Assembly: GCA_937859855.1 (NCBI GenBank)
Contig: CALMAR010000079.1
Location: 1 to 14,859, forward strand
DNA: 14,859 bases
Source of the DNA: an uncultured Kineosporia sp.
GTDB lineage: Bacteria > Actinomycetota > Actinomycetes > Actinomycetales > Kineosporiaceae
Direction of reading: 5' to 3'
Both the position numbers and the translations under genes were made by a program. Of the stretch, positions 5,584-14,650 are shown piece by piece; position 1 is the stretch's first letter; every line of letters starts with the position of its first letter. The notes under the pieces are model-generated. The model made no database searches. It worked only from the letters and a program-made list of their open reading frames with translations, and had not been told where the DNA came from.

Positions 5584-7023
5584 ATGGCCGCGCACGAGGC
5601 TGGCGTGCTGCACTCGCCGGGCTACGGGGGCACGTCCGTCGTCCCGGCCTGGTTGCGCCCACCAGACGATGTCAACGCTCTGCTGCCTGCGTTGTGGGCG
5701 ACCACCGTGCACCGCAACGACTCCGGTGAGCTGGAGATCGGTGGAGTGGGGGCCAGAGCTGTCGCCGAGCAGTACGGCACACCGGCCTTCGTTCTGGACG
5801 AGATGGATTTCCGCGCCCGGGCTAATGCTTTCCGAGATGCCTTCGCCGCGGCGTTCGGCGTCAGCGGGGCTGATGTGTACTACGCCGGCAAGGCCTTCCT
5901 CTGCACCGGGGTGGCCAGCTGGATCGCGCAGGACGGCCTGTCGATCGACACCTGTTCGGGTGGCGAGCTGGCGGTGGCTCTGCGGGCCGGAGTCCGTCCG
6001 GAGCGAATCGCTCTGCACGGCAACAACAAGCTCGACCACGAACTGGATCGTGCAGTGTCCGCCGGATCCGCCGGGATCGGCCGGATCGTGATCGACTCCC
6101 TGCCCGAGATCGAGCGAGTTGCCGCGGCCGGGCGGCGTCACGGCCGCCGGGTGCCGGTGATGTTGAGGATCAACGTGGGTGTGGAGGCGCACACGCACGA
6201 GTTCATGGCCACCGCGCACGAGGATCAGAAGTTCGGGCTGTCCCTGAGCGAAGGGGTTGCCGCGCAGGCGGCGGCGGCGGTACTCGAGCATCCGGAGCTC
6301 GAACTGCTCGGCCTGCATGCGCACATCGGGTCGCAGATCTTCGATACGGCCGCCTTCGGGATCAGTGCCCGCCGCCTGCTCGGGCTGCACGACCAGATCC
6401 AGCGGGAACACGGCGTGGCGCTCAGTGATCTGGACCTGGGCGGCGGTTACGGCGTCGCCTACACCAGCCAGCACGACCCACTGGAACCCAAGGCGCTGGC
6501 GGAGCAGCTGGCTCAGATCGTGCACCGCGAATGCGACGCGCTGCGGATCGCGGTGCCGCGGGTCTCGGTGGAGCCCGGCCGGGCGATCGCCGGGCCGAGC
6601 ACATTCACCCTCTACCGGGTCGGCACGATCAAGGACGTGCCGCTGGACGGCGGAGTGATGCGCCGGTACGTCTCAGTGGACGGGGGCATGAGCGACAACA
6701 TCCGGACCGCACTCTACGACGCCGATTACTCGTGCACGCTCGCCTCCCGGTCCTCGCAGGCAGCACCGGTGCTCAGCCGGGTGGTCGGAAAGCACTGCGA
6801 GAGCGGGGATATCGTGGTGCGCGACGAATTTCTGCCCGGTGATCTCAGTCCGGGTGACCTGATCGCGGTGCCCGGCACAGGTGCTTACTGCCGGAGTATG
6901 GCCAGCCAGTACAACCACGTGCCGCGCCCGCCGGTGCTCTCGGTCCGCGACGGCCAGGTCGGTGTGCTGCTGCGCCGGGAGCCCGAGGACGCCCTGCGGG
7001 CGCTCGATCCCGGCTTCGGGTAA
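5584..7023 (+). CDS. lysA: Diaminopimelate decarboxylase
   Basis: Makes L-lysine and CO2 from meso-diaminopimelate, the last step of lysine synthesis, using pyridoxal phosphate; cytosolic homodimer, EC 4.1.1.20. The 479-residue protein has the alanine-racemase-like TIM barrel and then a beta domain. K103 (YYAGKAFLC) should carry PLP; HAHIGSQIF and EPGRAIAGP are cofactor and substrate loops; C405 in GKHCESGD is the catalytic cysteine lent to the partner subunit; GAYC follows. It matches mycobacterial LysA closely. The start ATG 5584 gives MAAHEAGVLH, the usual actinobacterial N-terminus; an in-frame ATG at 5524 would add 20 Arg-rich residues with no family support. Neither has a clear ribosome site. 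In many actinomycetes argS precedes and hom follows lysA; here a permease precedes it and hom is about 7.6 kb away. Confidence 0.95.
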   Translation: MAAHEAGVLHSPGYGGTSVVPAWLRPPDDVNALLPALWATTVHRNDSGELEIGGVGARAVAEQYGTPAFVLDEMDFRARANAFRDAFAAAFGVSGADVYYAGKAFLCTGVASWIAQDGLSIDTCSGGELAVALRAGVRPERIALHGNNKLDHELDRAVSAGSAGIGRIVIDSLPEIERVAAAGRRHGRRVPVMLRINVGVEAHTHEFMATAHEDQKFGLSLSEGVAAQAAAAVLEHPELELLGLHAHIGSQIFDTAAFGISARRLLGLHDQIQREHGVALSDLDLGGGYGVAYTSQHDPLEPKALAEQLAQIVHRECDALRIAVPRVSVEPGRAIAGPSTFTLYRVGTIKDVPLDGGVMRRYVSVDGGMSDNIRTALYDADYSCTLASRSSQAAPVLSRVVGKHCESGDIVVRDEFLPGDLSPGDLIAVPGTGAYCRSMASQYNHVPRPPVLSVRDGQVGVLLRREPEDALRALDPGFG

Positions 7024-7075
7024 TCCGCCGCCAGCCCGGCGAGAGCCTCCCGAGGTGAGCGATTCGGCCTGGCTG

Positions 7076-7123
7076 AGCGCCGCCGGCGCTGCCTGAGGCG
7101 ACGCGGGGTGAAGAACGTCACCC
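7076..7123. promoter_or_regulatory. Two inverted repeats between lysA and mutA
   Basis: AGCGCC/GGCGCT (7076-7081 and 7085-7090, 3-base loop) lies about 50 bases after lysA and may help end its transcript. GGGTGA/TCACCC (7106-7111 and 7118-7123, 6-base spacer) lies just upstream of the proposed mutA promoter, about 28 bases before its -10 box, where a regulator could bind over or beside the -35 region. Both are perfect 6-bp repeats; functions are inferred from position. Confidence 0.35.
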
Positions 7124-7150
7124 GGGCGGGACATTGGCCGCGTAGGTTCC

Positions 7151-7156
7151 TAGGCT
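7151..7156 (+). promoter_or_regulatory. Leaderless-type -10 box for mutAB-meaB
   Basis: TAGGCT (7151-7156) fits the actinobacterial TAnnnT -10 consensus and ends six bases before the ATG at 7163. Transcription would then begin at or next to the start codon. This explains why mutA has no ribosome binding site. No good TTGAC-type -35 lies 17-19 bases upstream, so an activator may be needed. Confidence 0.45.
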
Positions 7157-7162
7157 GTGGCC

Positions 7163-9094
7163 ATGACGCAGGGGTCACAGCGGCTGGCGCTGGCGTCGAT
7201 GTTCGAGCCGGGCAACCGTTCGCAATGGCTGGAAGCCGTCGCCGACGGCCTGCGCAGATCCGGCCGGCTGGACGAAGCGGCCCCGGCCAGCGCGGCCGAG
7301 CAGGTGCTGGCCACCCGCACCTACGACGGAATCGACCTCCAGCCGCTCTACACCGCTGCTGACGAAGGCGCTGACTGGAACGCCGGCGACGGTGCGGACC
7401 AGGACGCCGGTCAGCAGGCCGGCGAGGACCCAGTGCCCGGCCCGGACACCTATCCGCCGATCCAGGACGACCGGCCAGCGGGCCGCACGGCCAGTGGCTG
7501 GGACATCCGCCAGCAGCACGCGCACCCGGATCCGGCGATCAGCCAGGCCGCCGTGATGGCCGACCTGGAGAACGGGGTCACATCCCTCTGGCTGGTACTG
7601 GGTGACGGCGGAATCCCGCTCGGCAGCCTGGAACAGGTGCTGCAAGGGGTGTACCTCGACCTGGCGCCGATCGTGCTGGACGCCGGTCCGGAAACCGGCG
7701 CCGCGGCGAACGAGTTCTTCGCCCTGATCGAGCGCCGGCGCACTGACAAGCACCAGGTGAGGGGCAACCTGGGTGCTGATCCGGTGGGAACACGAGCACG
7801 ATGGGGCCTGGGCGCGGATTGGCCCGCACTGAACCTGGTGACCAGCCTGGCCCAGCGCTGCCTGCGCGAGCACTCCGGAGTCCGGGCGATCACGGTGGAC
7901 GCGCAGCCCTACCATCAGGCCGGCGGCAGCGATGCCGAAGAACTGGGCATCTCGATCGCTACCGGCCTGGCCTACCTGCGCGAACTCACCGGCGCGGGGC
8001 TGAACATCGACCAGGCCCTGAGCCAGTTCGAGTTCCGTTACGCGGTCAGCGCCGACCAGTTCGCGACCATCGCCAAACTCCGGGCGGCCCGCCAGCTCTG
8101 GGCTCGGGTGGCGCAGGTCTGCGGCGCCGGGCCTCAGCACCGCGGGCAACGCCAGCACGCGGTCACGTCGCCCGCCATGATGACCAAGCGCGATCCCTGG
8201 GTGAACCTGTTGCGCACCACTCTGGCCTGCTTCAGCGCGGGGACCGCAGGTGCGGACGCCATCACCGTCCATCCGTTCGACTCCGCGATCGCACTGCCCG
8301 GCGACTTCTCCCGCCGGATAGCCCGCAACACCTCGTCGCTGCTGATCCTGGAATCGAACGTGGCCCGGGTGATCGATCCGGCCCGCGGCTCCTGGTACGT
8401 CGAGCGCCGTACCGCGCAACTGGCTCAGGCGGCCTGGCGCTGGTTCATTGAGATCGAACAGGCCGGCGGCCTGATCAGAGCGCTGGACGGTGGCTTGATC
8501 GAGCAGCGGCTGGCCGCCACCTGGGATGAGCGCCGCGCTGCCCTGGCCACCCGACGAGATGTGGTCACCGGCGTCAGCGTGTTTCCTGGCGCCGACGATC
8601 CATCCGTGATCCGTGATCCGGCACCGGCGTCTCCGGCCGGGTCTGGGGCGTTGCCGCGGCATCGCTACGCCGAGGACTACGAAACATTGCAGGACGCCGC
8701 GGACGCCCGTACCCAGGCCACCGGCACCCGTCCGGCCGTCTACATCGCGGTCATCGGCCCAGCATCGGCTGCCACCGCCCGAGCCACCTTCGCCGCGAAC
8801 CTGTTCCGAGCCGGGGGATTCGCCACTCCGGTCGGACCCCCCGAGGGGTTCGCCGCCAGCCCAGCCCAGTTCGCCTGCCTGGCCGGCCATGACCCGAGTG
8901 ATGCCGAATCCACATCGGAAATGGCCCGCAAGCTGAAAGAGGCTGGCGCGCAGCGCGTCTGGCTCACGCACCGGCCGGCTGAGCTGGCTGGCATCGACGG
9001 CTACGTTTACGAGGGTTGCGACGTGGTCGCGCTGCTGCAATCGGCACTGGCCGGCGCCAGTGACCAGGCGGCCGAGCCGGAGCTCCGGCCATGA
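7163..9094 (+). CDS. mutA: Methylmalonyl-CoA mutase small subunit
   Basis: The 643-residue beta (small) subunit of heterodimeric methylmalonyl-CoA mutase. With MutB it turns (R)-methylmalonyl-CoA into succinyl-CoA, feeding propionyl-CoA from odd-chain fatty acids, valine and isoleucine into the citric acid cycle, or the reverse in propionate formers. The mutase barrel is clear ([43 protein letters not shown]). The C-terminal flavodoxin-like domain lacks the cobalamin-binding DxHxxG, as expected: this subunit is structural and does not bind B12. The N-terminal [12 protein letters not shown] echoes [12 protein letters not shown] of MutB, showing their shared origin. ATG 7163 is preferred over the in-frame GTG 7157 because of the adjacent leaderless promoter. 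The stop overlaps the mutB start (ATGA), implying coupled translation. Confidence 0.95.
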   Translation: MTQGSQRLALASMFEPGNRSQWLEAVADGLRRSGRLDEAAPASAAEQVLATRTYDGIDLQPLYTAADEGADWNAGDGADQDAGQQAGEDPVPGPDTYPPIQDDRPAGRTASGWDIRQQHAHPDPAISQAAVMADLENGVTSLWLVLGDGGIPLGSLEQVLQGVYLDLAPIVLDAGPETGAAANEFFALIERRRTDKHQVRGNLGADPVGTRARWGLGADWPALNLVTSLAQRCLREHSGVRAITVDAQPYHQAGGSDAEELGISIATGLAYLRELTGAGLNIDQALSQFEFRYAVSADQFATIAKLRAARQLWARVAQVCGAGPQHRGQRQHAVTSPAMMTKRDPWVNLLRTTLACFSAGTAGADAITVHPFDSAIALPGDFSRRIARNTSSLLILESNVARVIDPARGSWYVERRTAQLAQAAWRWFIEIEQAGGLIRALDGGLIEQRLAATWDERRAALATRRDVVTGVSVFPGADDPSVIRDPAPASPAGSGALPRHRYAEDYETLQDAADARTQATGTRPAVYIAVIGPASAATARATFAANLFRAGGFATPVGPPEGFAASPAQFACLAGHDPSDAESTSEMARKLKEAGAQRVWLTHRPAELAGIDGYVYEGCDVVALLQSALAGASDQAAEPELRP

Positions 9095-11277
9095 TCCCTG
9101 ATTTCGGCGACATTCCCCTGGTCGGCGCCGCCCCACCGTTCGGTGGCTCGCCCGTCCAGGATGCGCAGCCCTGGCGGACGCCGGAAGGCATCGACGTCCA
9201 GCCGGTATACACCGCCGCCGACCTCGCCGGACTGGATTTCCTGGACACCTATCCCGGCCAGCCCCCCTACCTGCGCGGTCCGTACCCGGCCATGTACGTC
9301 ACCCAGCCCTGGACCATCCGGCAGTACGCCGGATTCTCCACCGCCGCCGAGTCGAATGCGTTCTACCAGCGCAATCTCGCCGCCGGTCAGAGGGGCCTCT
9401 CGGTCGCCTTCGACCTGCCCACCCACCGCGGTTACGACAGCGACAATCCCCGGGTGGCAGGCGATGTCGGGATGGCCGGAGTAGCGATCGACTCGATCCT
9501 GGACATGCGGCAGCTCTTCGACGGCATCCCGCTGGATCAGACCAGTGTGTCGATGACCATGAACGGTGCGGTGCTCCCGGTGCTGGCGCTGTACGTCGTG
9601 GCCGCTGAGGAACAGGGCGTTCCTCCGGAACAACTCAGCGGCACGATCCAGAACGACATCCTGAAAGAGTTCATGGTCCGGAACACCTACATCTATCCGC
9701 CCGGGCCATCGATGCGGATCATCAGCGACATCTTCAGCTACACCGCCATCCGGATGCCGCGATTCAACTCGATCTCAATCTCCGGCTACCACATTCAGGA
9801 AGCCGGTGCGACCGCCGACCTGGAGCTGGCCTACACACTGGCGGACGGCGTCGAGTATCTGCGTACCGGGCTGGATGCCGGGCTGGACGTCGATCGCTTC
9901 GCTCCAAGACTGTCGTTCTTCTTCGGTATTGGCATGAACTTCTTCATGGAGGTGGCGAAACTACGTGCGGCCCGGCTGCTCTGGGCCCGGCTGGTCAAGC
10001 AGTTCGGGCCGGAGAACGAGCGAAGTCTCAGCCTGCGCACGCACTGCCAGACCTCGGGCTGGAGCCTGACCGCGCAGGATGTGTTCAACAACGTGATCCG
10101 CACCTGCGTCGAGGCGATGGCCGCGACCCAGGGCCAGACCCAGTCGTTGCACACCAACGCGTTGGACGAAGCTCTGGCGCTGCCAACGGATTTCAGTGCC
10201 CGGATCGCCCGGCAAACCCAGCTGGTGCTGCAGCAGGAGTCCGGCACCACACAGGTGATCGATCCCTGGGGCGGCAGCGCCTTCGTCGAGCGGCTCACCT
10301 ACGACCTGGCCGTTCGCGCCTGGGCCAATATCGATGAGGTCGAAAGAGCCGGCGGCATGGCCAAAGCCATCGAAGCAGGTCTGCCCAAGCTCAGGATCGA
10401 GGAAGCGGCGGCCCGGACCCAGGCTCGGATCGACTCCGGCCGCCAGCCGGTGATCGGGGTGAATCTGTACCAGCCGCAGTCAGATCAGCCGATCGAGGTC
10501 CGGACGGTCGACAATGCCCGGGTACGAGCCGAGCAGCTGGCCAAACTGAATCGGCTGCGAGCCGAACGCGACCCGGCGGCAGTGGCGGCCGCGCTGCAGG
10601 CCCTGAACGAGGCCGCCCGGCGCGATCGCCGCCAGGATGGCGCCGGTCAGCGGCCGAGCATGGACCAGAACCTGCTGGCCCTGGCCATCGATGCGGCCCG
10701 GGCGCACGCCACCGTGGGCGAGATCTCCGGGGCGCTGGAGCAGGTCTTCGGCCGATACACCGGCCGGATCCGTACCATCTCCGGCGTGTACCGCGACGAG
10801 GCCGGCCCATCCGGCAACATCGAGCGGGTGCGGCAGCTCAGCGATGAGTTCGAGCAGGCCGAAGGGCGGCGCCCCCGGATCCTGGTGGCCAAGATCGGCC
10901 AGGACGGGCATGACCGCGGTCAGAAGGTGATCGCCAGCGCGTTCGCCGACCTCGGCTTCGACGTCGACGTCGGCCCGTTGTTCCAGACCCCGCAAGAGGT
11001 TGCCCGGCAAGCGATCGAGGCGGATGTGCACGTGGTCGGTGTGAGTTCGCTGGCTGCCGGGCACCTCACCCTGGTACCGGCGCTGAGGCGAGAACTGGCC
11101 GAGCTGGGGCGCGAGGACATCCTGATCGTCTGCGGAGGTGTGATACCGCCCCAGGACTATCCGGCCCTGCGCGAGGCTGGCGCCGTGGCCATCTTCGGCC
11201 CGGGAACGGTGATCGCCGACGCCGCCCTCGGCCTGCTCAAATCGCTGGGCGACCGGCTGGGTCATCGGCCCAGCTGA
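9091..11277 (+). CDS. mutB: Methylmalonyl-CoA mutase large, B12-binding subunit
   Basis: The catalytic alpha subunit (728 residues, EC 5.4.99.2), nearly colinear with Propionibacterium shermanii MutB. The substrate barrel keeps Tyr79 (RQYAGFST), Arg197 (VRNTY) and His234 (ISGYH), which correspond to the well-studied Tyr89, Arg207 and His244 at a constant offset of ten. The C-terminal cobalamin domain has GQDGHDRG: Asp605, His607 (lower axial ligand of adenosylcobalamin) and Gly610, followed by [14 protein letters not shown] and the GG of the nucleotide-tail pocket (CGGVIP). So the enzyme should be active. A linker at about 517-530 is longer than in P. shermanii. It starts inside the mutA stop codon (ATGA, 9091-9094) and ends two bases before meaB, so the three genes are surely one operon. 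Confidence 0.97.
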   Translation: MIPDFGDIPLVGAAPPFGGSPVQDAQPWRTPEGIDVQPVYTAADLAGLDFLDTYPGQPPYLRGPYPAMYVTQPWTIRQYAGFSTAAESNAFYQRNLAAGQRGLSVAFDLPTHRGYDSDNPRVAGDVGMAGVAIDSILDMRQLFDGIPLDQTSVSMTMNGAVLPVLALYVVAAEEQGVPPEQLSGTIQNDILKEFMVRNTYIYPPGPSMRIISDIFSYTAIRMPRFNSISISGYHIQEAGATADLELAYTLADGVEYLRTGLDAGLDVDRFAPRLSFFFGIGMNFFMEVAKLRAARLLWARLVKQFGPENERSLSLRTHCQTSGWSLTAQDVFNNVIRTCVEAMAATQGQTQSLHTNALDEALALPTDFSARIARQTQLVLQQESGTTQVIDPWGGSAFVERLTYDLAVRAWANIDEVERAGGMAKAIEAGLPKLRIEEAAARTQARIDSGRQPVIGVNLYQPQSDQPIEVRTVDNARVRAEQLAKLNRLRAERDPAAVAAALQALNEAARRDRRQDGAGQRPSMDQNLLALAIDAARAHATVGEISGALEQVFGRYTGRIRTISGVYRDEAGPSGNIERVRQLSDEFEQAEGRRPRILVAKIGQDGHDRGQKVIASAFADLGFDVDVGPLFQTPQEVARQAIEADVHVVGVSSLAAGHLTLVPALRRELAELGREDILIVCGGVIPPQDYPALREAGAVAIFGPGTVIADAALGLLKSLGDRLGHRPS

Positions 11278-11279
11278 AC

Positions 11280-12281
11280 GTGATCAGGAACAGCGACGTC
11301 GACGTCGCCGAATACGCCGAGGGGGTCCGGTCGGGCTCACGGGCCTGGATCGCCAGGGCCATCACCCTGGTCGAATCCCGCCGCTCTGATCATCGGCAGC
11401 TGGCGCAGCAACTGCTGGTCGAACTCATCCCCGGTTCCGGACGAGCGCACCGGATCGGCATCAGTGGCGTCCCCGGAGCCGGCAAGTCCACCATCATCGA
11501 CGCGCTCGGCAGCGACCTGACCAGCCGTGGGCATCGGATCGCCGTGCTGGCGGTGGACCCGTCGTCCAGCCGCTCGGGCGGCAGCATCCTGGGCGACAAG
11601 ACCCGGATGAGCCGGCTGGCGGCCAACCCGGACGCGTTCATCCGTCCCTCACCGACCGCCGGGACGCTGGGCGGAGTCACCAGCGCCACCCGGGAGGCGA
11701 TGGTCGTGCTCGAGGCGGCCGGCTACGACGTGGTGATGGTCGAGACCGTCGGCGTCGGCCAGTCCGAGATCGCGGTGGCGGACATGGTCGACACCTTCCT
11801 GCTGCTGACCCTGGCCCGTTCCGGTGATCAGCTGCAGGGGATCAAGAAGGGTGTGCTGGAGCTGGCCGACGTGATCGCGGTGAACAAGGCTGACGGGCCG
11901 CACGCGTCCGAGGCCTTGGTCACGGCCCGGGAGTTGTCCGGTGCGCTGCGGATGCTTGGGGCAGGACCGGACGACGAGGCGGCCGGCTGGCCGGTGCCCG
12001 TGCTCACCGTGTCGGCGCTGGAAGGCATCGGGCTGGACGAGCTCTGGGCACAGCTGCGCGCTCATCGGGCAGCCTTGATACGCGGGGGAGTCCTGGAACG
12101 CAAGCGCCAGCGCCAGCTGATCGGCTGGACCTGGTCCCTGGTCCGGGCCGGTCTGCTGGCCCAGCTCAGGGAACATCCCGGAGCCAGGGAGCTGGGAGAG
12201 GAGCTGGAACAGGGGGTACTGGCCGGAGAGTTGACGCCGGCCCTGGCGGCTGAGCAGATCCTGGCCCAGCTGCGGCGCTGA
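11280..12281 (+). CDS. meaB: MeaB-type G-protein chaperone of the mutase
   Basis: A 333-residue P-loop GTPase of the G3E class (MeaB/ArgK family) that guards methylmalonyl-CoA mutase: it gates adenosylcobalamin loading and ejects damaged cofactor, using GTP hydrolysis. Motifs in order: Walker A GVPGAGKST (63-71), VDPSSSRSGGSILGDKTRM (92-110), the switch region VETVGVGQSE (154-163) and the guanine-specificity NKAD (202-205). The C-terminal helical part (about 270-333) is the dimerisation arm. The older name ArgK, an arginine transport kinase, is a misannotation of this family. It starts with GTG two bases after the mutB stop, with a poor ribosome site of its own, so coupled translation is likely. 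After it, inverted arms at 12304-12309/12321-12326 and 12311-12317/12340-12346 may form a terminator. Confidence 0.94.
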   Translation: MIRNSDVDVAEYAEGVRSGSRAWIARAITLVESRRSDHRQLAQQLLVELIPGSGRAHRIGISGVPGAGKSTIIDALGSDLTSRGHRIAVLAVDPSSSRSGGSILGDKTRMSRLAANPDAFIRPSPTAGTLGGVTSATREAMVVLEAAGYDVVMVETVGVGQSEIAVADMVDTFLLLTLARSGDQLQGIKKGVLELADVIAVNKADGPHASEALVTARELSGALRMLGAGPDDEAAGWPVPVLTVSALEGIGLDELWAQLRAHRAALIRGGVLERKRQRQLIGWTWSLVRAGLLAQLREHPGARELGEELEQGVLAGELTPALAAEQILAQLRR

Positions 12282-12359
12282 TCCGACATGCCCGGCGATT
12301 CGCCCTCGAACCGCCCGCACTCGAGGAGAGAAGAGACCACGGGCGGGCACACTTGACCG

Positions 12360-13904
12360 GTGCGAGCGGATCGGCGGTGGCGATACGAGGCCGTCACCGC
12401 CCCAGTCCAAACGGTGCCGAGCGTGCGGGCCCGGTCGGTGCTGGCGGCCGGGCTGGTGGTGGCCCTGGCCCTGGGTGCCGGCGCGGCCGTGCTGTTCTAT
12501 GTACTGCAACACAGTTTGCTGAGCAGTCTGGACCAGGCCGCGGCCGCCCGGGCCTCCGACATCGCCGATCGGGTGGACGTGATCGGTGAGAGCGGCCTGG
12601 ACCGGCAGCTCAAGCTGACCGCCCGCGATGATCAGATCGTGCAACTGATCAACTCCGCCGATCAGGTGGTGGCCAGCTCCCGGTCCGGCGCCGACGCGAA
12701 CGGTGACGGCAGGACGGGTGATGATTCGCCGTTCACCGGGCTGCGGGCCGCGCCGGGCCAGGTTGAACGCGAACATGCAGGTCCCCGAATGCTTTTCAAT
12801 CAGCAGCGGCCGTATCTGGTGCTGGTCCGCGGTGTCCGGCATGACGGGCAGGACTACTCGATCATCGTTGCCACGTCGTTCCGCCCGCAGCGCCAGTCGG
12901 TCCTCACCCTGGTGCGGCTGGCCAGCATTGGCCTGCCAGTCCTGGTGCTGCTGGTGGCCGGGGCCACCTGGGTGCTGGTCAGCCGGGCGCTGCGCCCGGT
13001 GGAGGCCATCCGGCAACGGGTTTCAGGAATCGGAGCCGGTGACCTGGACGATCGGGTGCCGATCCCGCCGACCCGGGACGAGGTTTTCCGGCTGGCGGTG
13101 ACCATGAACCAGATGCTCGACCGGTTGCAGTCGGCCCAGGCCGCCCAGCGCCAGTTCGTCTCCGATGCCAGCCATGAACTGCGCAGCCCGCTGGCCACCC
13201 TGGCCGCCACTCTGGAAGTGGCCGGCGCCGATCCCAGCGGAGAGTCCTGGCACGACCTGCGGCAGGTGATGGAGGAGGAGACCGGGCGGATGGCCGTGCT
13301 GGTCGAGAACCTGCTCCTGCTGGCCAAGGTCGATGACCAGGGGATCCGGCTGAACCGGGCCGACGTCGACCTGGACGACCTGCTGGAAGAGGAGGCCCAG
13401 CGACTGCGAGCCGCCACCGCGCTGCAGATCAGCACGCAGATCCATCCGGTCCGGGTGCAGGGGGACGTGCTGCGGCTCGGGCAGGCGATCCGCAACGTGG
13501 TCGACAACGCATCCCGGCACGCGGCTTCCCGGGTCCATCTGAGCCTGGGCACTCATCAGGACCAGGCCGTGATCGTGGTCCAGGACGACGGTCCGGGCAT
13601 CCCGCCGGATCAGCGCGCCCGGGTGTTCGAGCGCTTCGTCCGGCTGGACGGCAGCCGGGACCGGGCCAGCGGGGGCAGTGGTCTCGGCCTGCCGATCGTG
13701 CTCGAGATCGTTCGCGGTCATGGCGGCGAAGCCCAGATCCACGATTCGGCCCTGGGAACCGGTGCGGCCGTCCTGATCCGGCTGCCCCTGCCCGCCGATC
13801 TGACCAGCGCTGATCCGGGCGGCCAGATGTCCTCGAATGATTCGGCCCGGAGCGAACCGGGCGTGCTCAGCGATCCGATGGACGATGGGCTCGCCCGGTT
13901 CTAA
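12360..13904 (+). CDS. Membrane sensor histidine kinase
   Basis: A 514-residue EnvZ/BaeS-type sensor kinase. Layout: basic N-terminus; TM1 about 26-49; extracytoplasmic sensor loop about 50-183 (no recognisable domain); TM2 about 184-208; HAMP linker about 205-258 (RALRPVEAIRQRVSGI); dimerisation box SHELRSPL with the phospho-acceptor His272; and an ATPase domain with N box RNVVDNASRH (378-387), DDGPGIP (409-415), ERFVRLDG and GGSGLGLP (438-445). All catalytic motifs are intact. A tail of about 40 polar residues follows the kinase core. GTG 12360 has no ribosome site; GTG codons further in are possible. The signal sensed is unknown. Its partner is presumably the regulator that converges on it and shares its stop-codon bases; side-by-side, same-strand order is the norm for such pairs. 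Confidence 0.92.
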   Translation: MRADRRWRYEAVTAPVQTVPSVRARSVLAAGLVVALALGAGAAVLFYVLQHSLLSSLDQAAAARASDIADRVDVIGESGLDRQLKLTARDDQIVQLINSADQVVASSRSGADANGDGRTGDDSPFTGLRAAPGQVEREHAGPRMLFNQQRPYLVLVRGVRHDGQDYSIIVATSFRPQRQSVLTLVRLASIGLPVLVLLVAGATWVLVSRALRPVEAIRQRVSGIGAGDLDDRVPIPPTRDEVFRLAVTMNQMLDRLQSAQAAQRQFVSDASHELRSPLATLAATLEVAGADPSGESWHDLRQVMEEETGRMAVLVENLLLLAKVDDQGIRLNRADVDLDDLLEEEAQRLRAATALQISTQIHPVRVQGDVLRLGQAIRNVVDNASRHAASRVHLSLGTHQDQAVIVVQDDGPGIPPDQRARVFERFVRLDGSRDRASGGSGLGLPIVLEIVRGHGGEAQIHDSALGTGAAVLIRLPLPADLTSADPGGQMSSNDSARSEPGVLSDPMDDGLARF

Positions 13905-14578
13905 CCGCCGCCGGTGTCGATCCGATAACCCATTCCCCGCATCGTCTCGATCGAATGCCGCCCGAACGGCGCATCGATCTTCCGGCGCAGATAGCGCACA
14001 TACACCTCCACCACGTTCGGATCTCCTTCGAACGCGGGATCCCATACGGAGTCGAGGATTTCGGCCTTGGTGACCACATCACCACGACGCCGCATCAGGA
14101 ACTCCAGGAGCCCGAACTCGCGCGCAGTCAGAGCGATCTGTTCACCACCCCGCTCTACCCGCCGGCGCGCGGGGTCGAGGGTCAGGTCTCCGCAGGCGAG
14201 CACCACCGGCCGTTCTGGGCCGCCCCGGCGGATCAGCGCTCGCAACCGGGCCACCAGCACGATGAAACTGAACGGCTTGGTCAGGTAGTCGTCGGCACCC
14301 AGATCGAACGCATCGGTCTGGTCGTATTCGCCATCCTTGGCTGTGAGCATCAGCACCGGCGTCCAGACGTTGCGCTTGCGTAACTCCTCCAGCACCCGGT
14401 ATCCATTCAGCCGGGGCAGCATGATGTCGAGGACGATTGCGTCGTAGGCGTTTTCAGACGCCGCCCAGAGCGCGTCCTCGCCGTTGTGCATCACCTCAGG
14501 CACGAATCCGGCGTTGGCCAAGCCTCTTCGGATCGTTTCGGCCAAAGGAATCTCGTCGTCGACGATCAGAACGCGCAC
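13901..14578 (-). CDS. OmpR-family response regulator
   Basis: A 225-residue two-component regulator. The receiver domain (1-117) has the acid pair D7/D8, phospho-acceptor Asp51 (AIVLDIMLP), Thr79 (MLTAKD) and Lys101 (LTKPF), all as required. The winged-helix DNA-binding domain (about 128-222) has ALTAREFGLLEFLMRR, the recognition helix NVVEVYVRYLRRKID and the C-terminal GMGYRI hairpin. The GTG start at 14578 has GGAAGG five bases upstream; the overlapping ATG at 14580 is out of frame. Its TAG stop (plus-strand 13901-13903) overlaps the TAA of the facing kinase (13902-13904) within CTAA. Divergent from hom across 72 bp holding a palindrome, it may bind there and control itself and perhaps hom. 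The kinase-regulator pairing is inferred from adjacency. Confidence 0.95.
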   Translation of the reverse strand: MRVLIVDDEIPLAETIRRGLANAGFVPEVMHNGEDALWAASENAYDAIVLDIMLPRLNGYRVLEELRKRNVWTPVLMLTAKDGEYDQTDAFDLGADDYLTKPFSFIVLVARLRALIRRGGPERPVVLACGDLTLDPARRRVERGGEQIALTAREFGLLEFLMRRRGDVVTKAEILDSVWDPAFEGDPNVVEVYVRYLRRKIDAPFGRHSIETMRGMGYRIDTGGG

Positions 14579-14606
14579 ATCCGCCTTCCAGGCTCGGGAT
14601 CAACAG

Positions 14607-14616
14607 ACGGTACCGT
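14607..14616. promoter_or_regulatory. Palindrome between the regulator and hom
   Basis: ACGGTACCGT is a perfect 10-bp palindrome in the 72-bp gap between two divergent starts. Its half GTACCG (14610-14615) is repeated directly at 14627-14632, 17 bases on. OmpR-type regulators bind direct repeats, so this could be an autoregulatory site, or another factor's operator for hom. Inference from position only. Confidence 0.35.
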
Positions 14617-14650
14617 TTCAGAGCCCGTACCGAAGTCCGAGGAGTCTGTG

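Noticed and set aside
7175..9136. Very long minus-strand open frame opposite mutA
   Set aside because: It is a GC-bias shadow: MutA on the other strand is a clear family member, and the antisense product is low-complexity with no recognisable domain.
11649..13016. Long minus-strand open frame across meaB and the kinase gene
   Set aside because: It crosses two well-supported plus-strand genes, is rich in Gln, His, Pro and Gly, and has no recognisable motif; a composition artefact.
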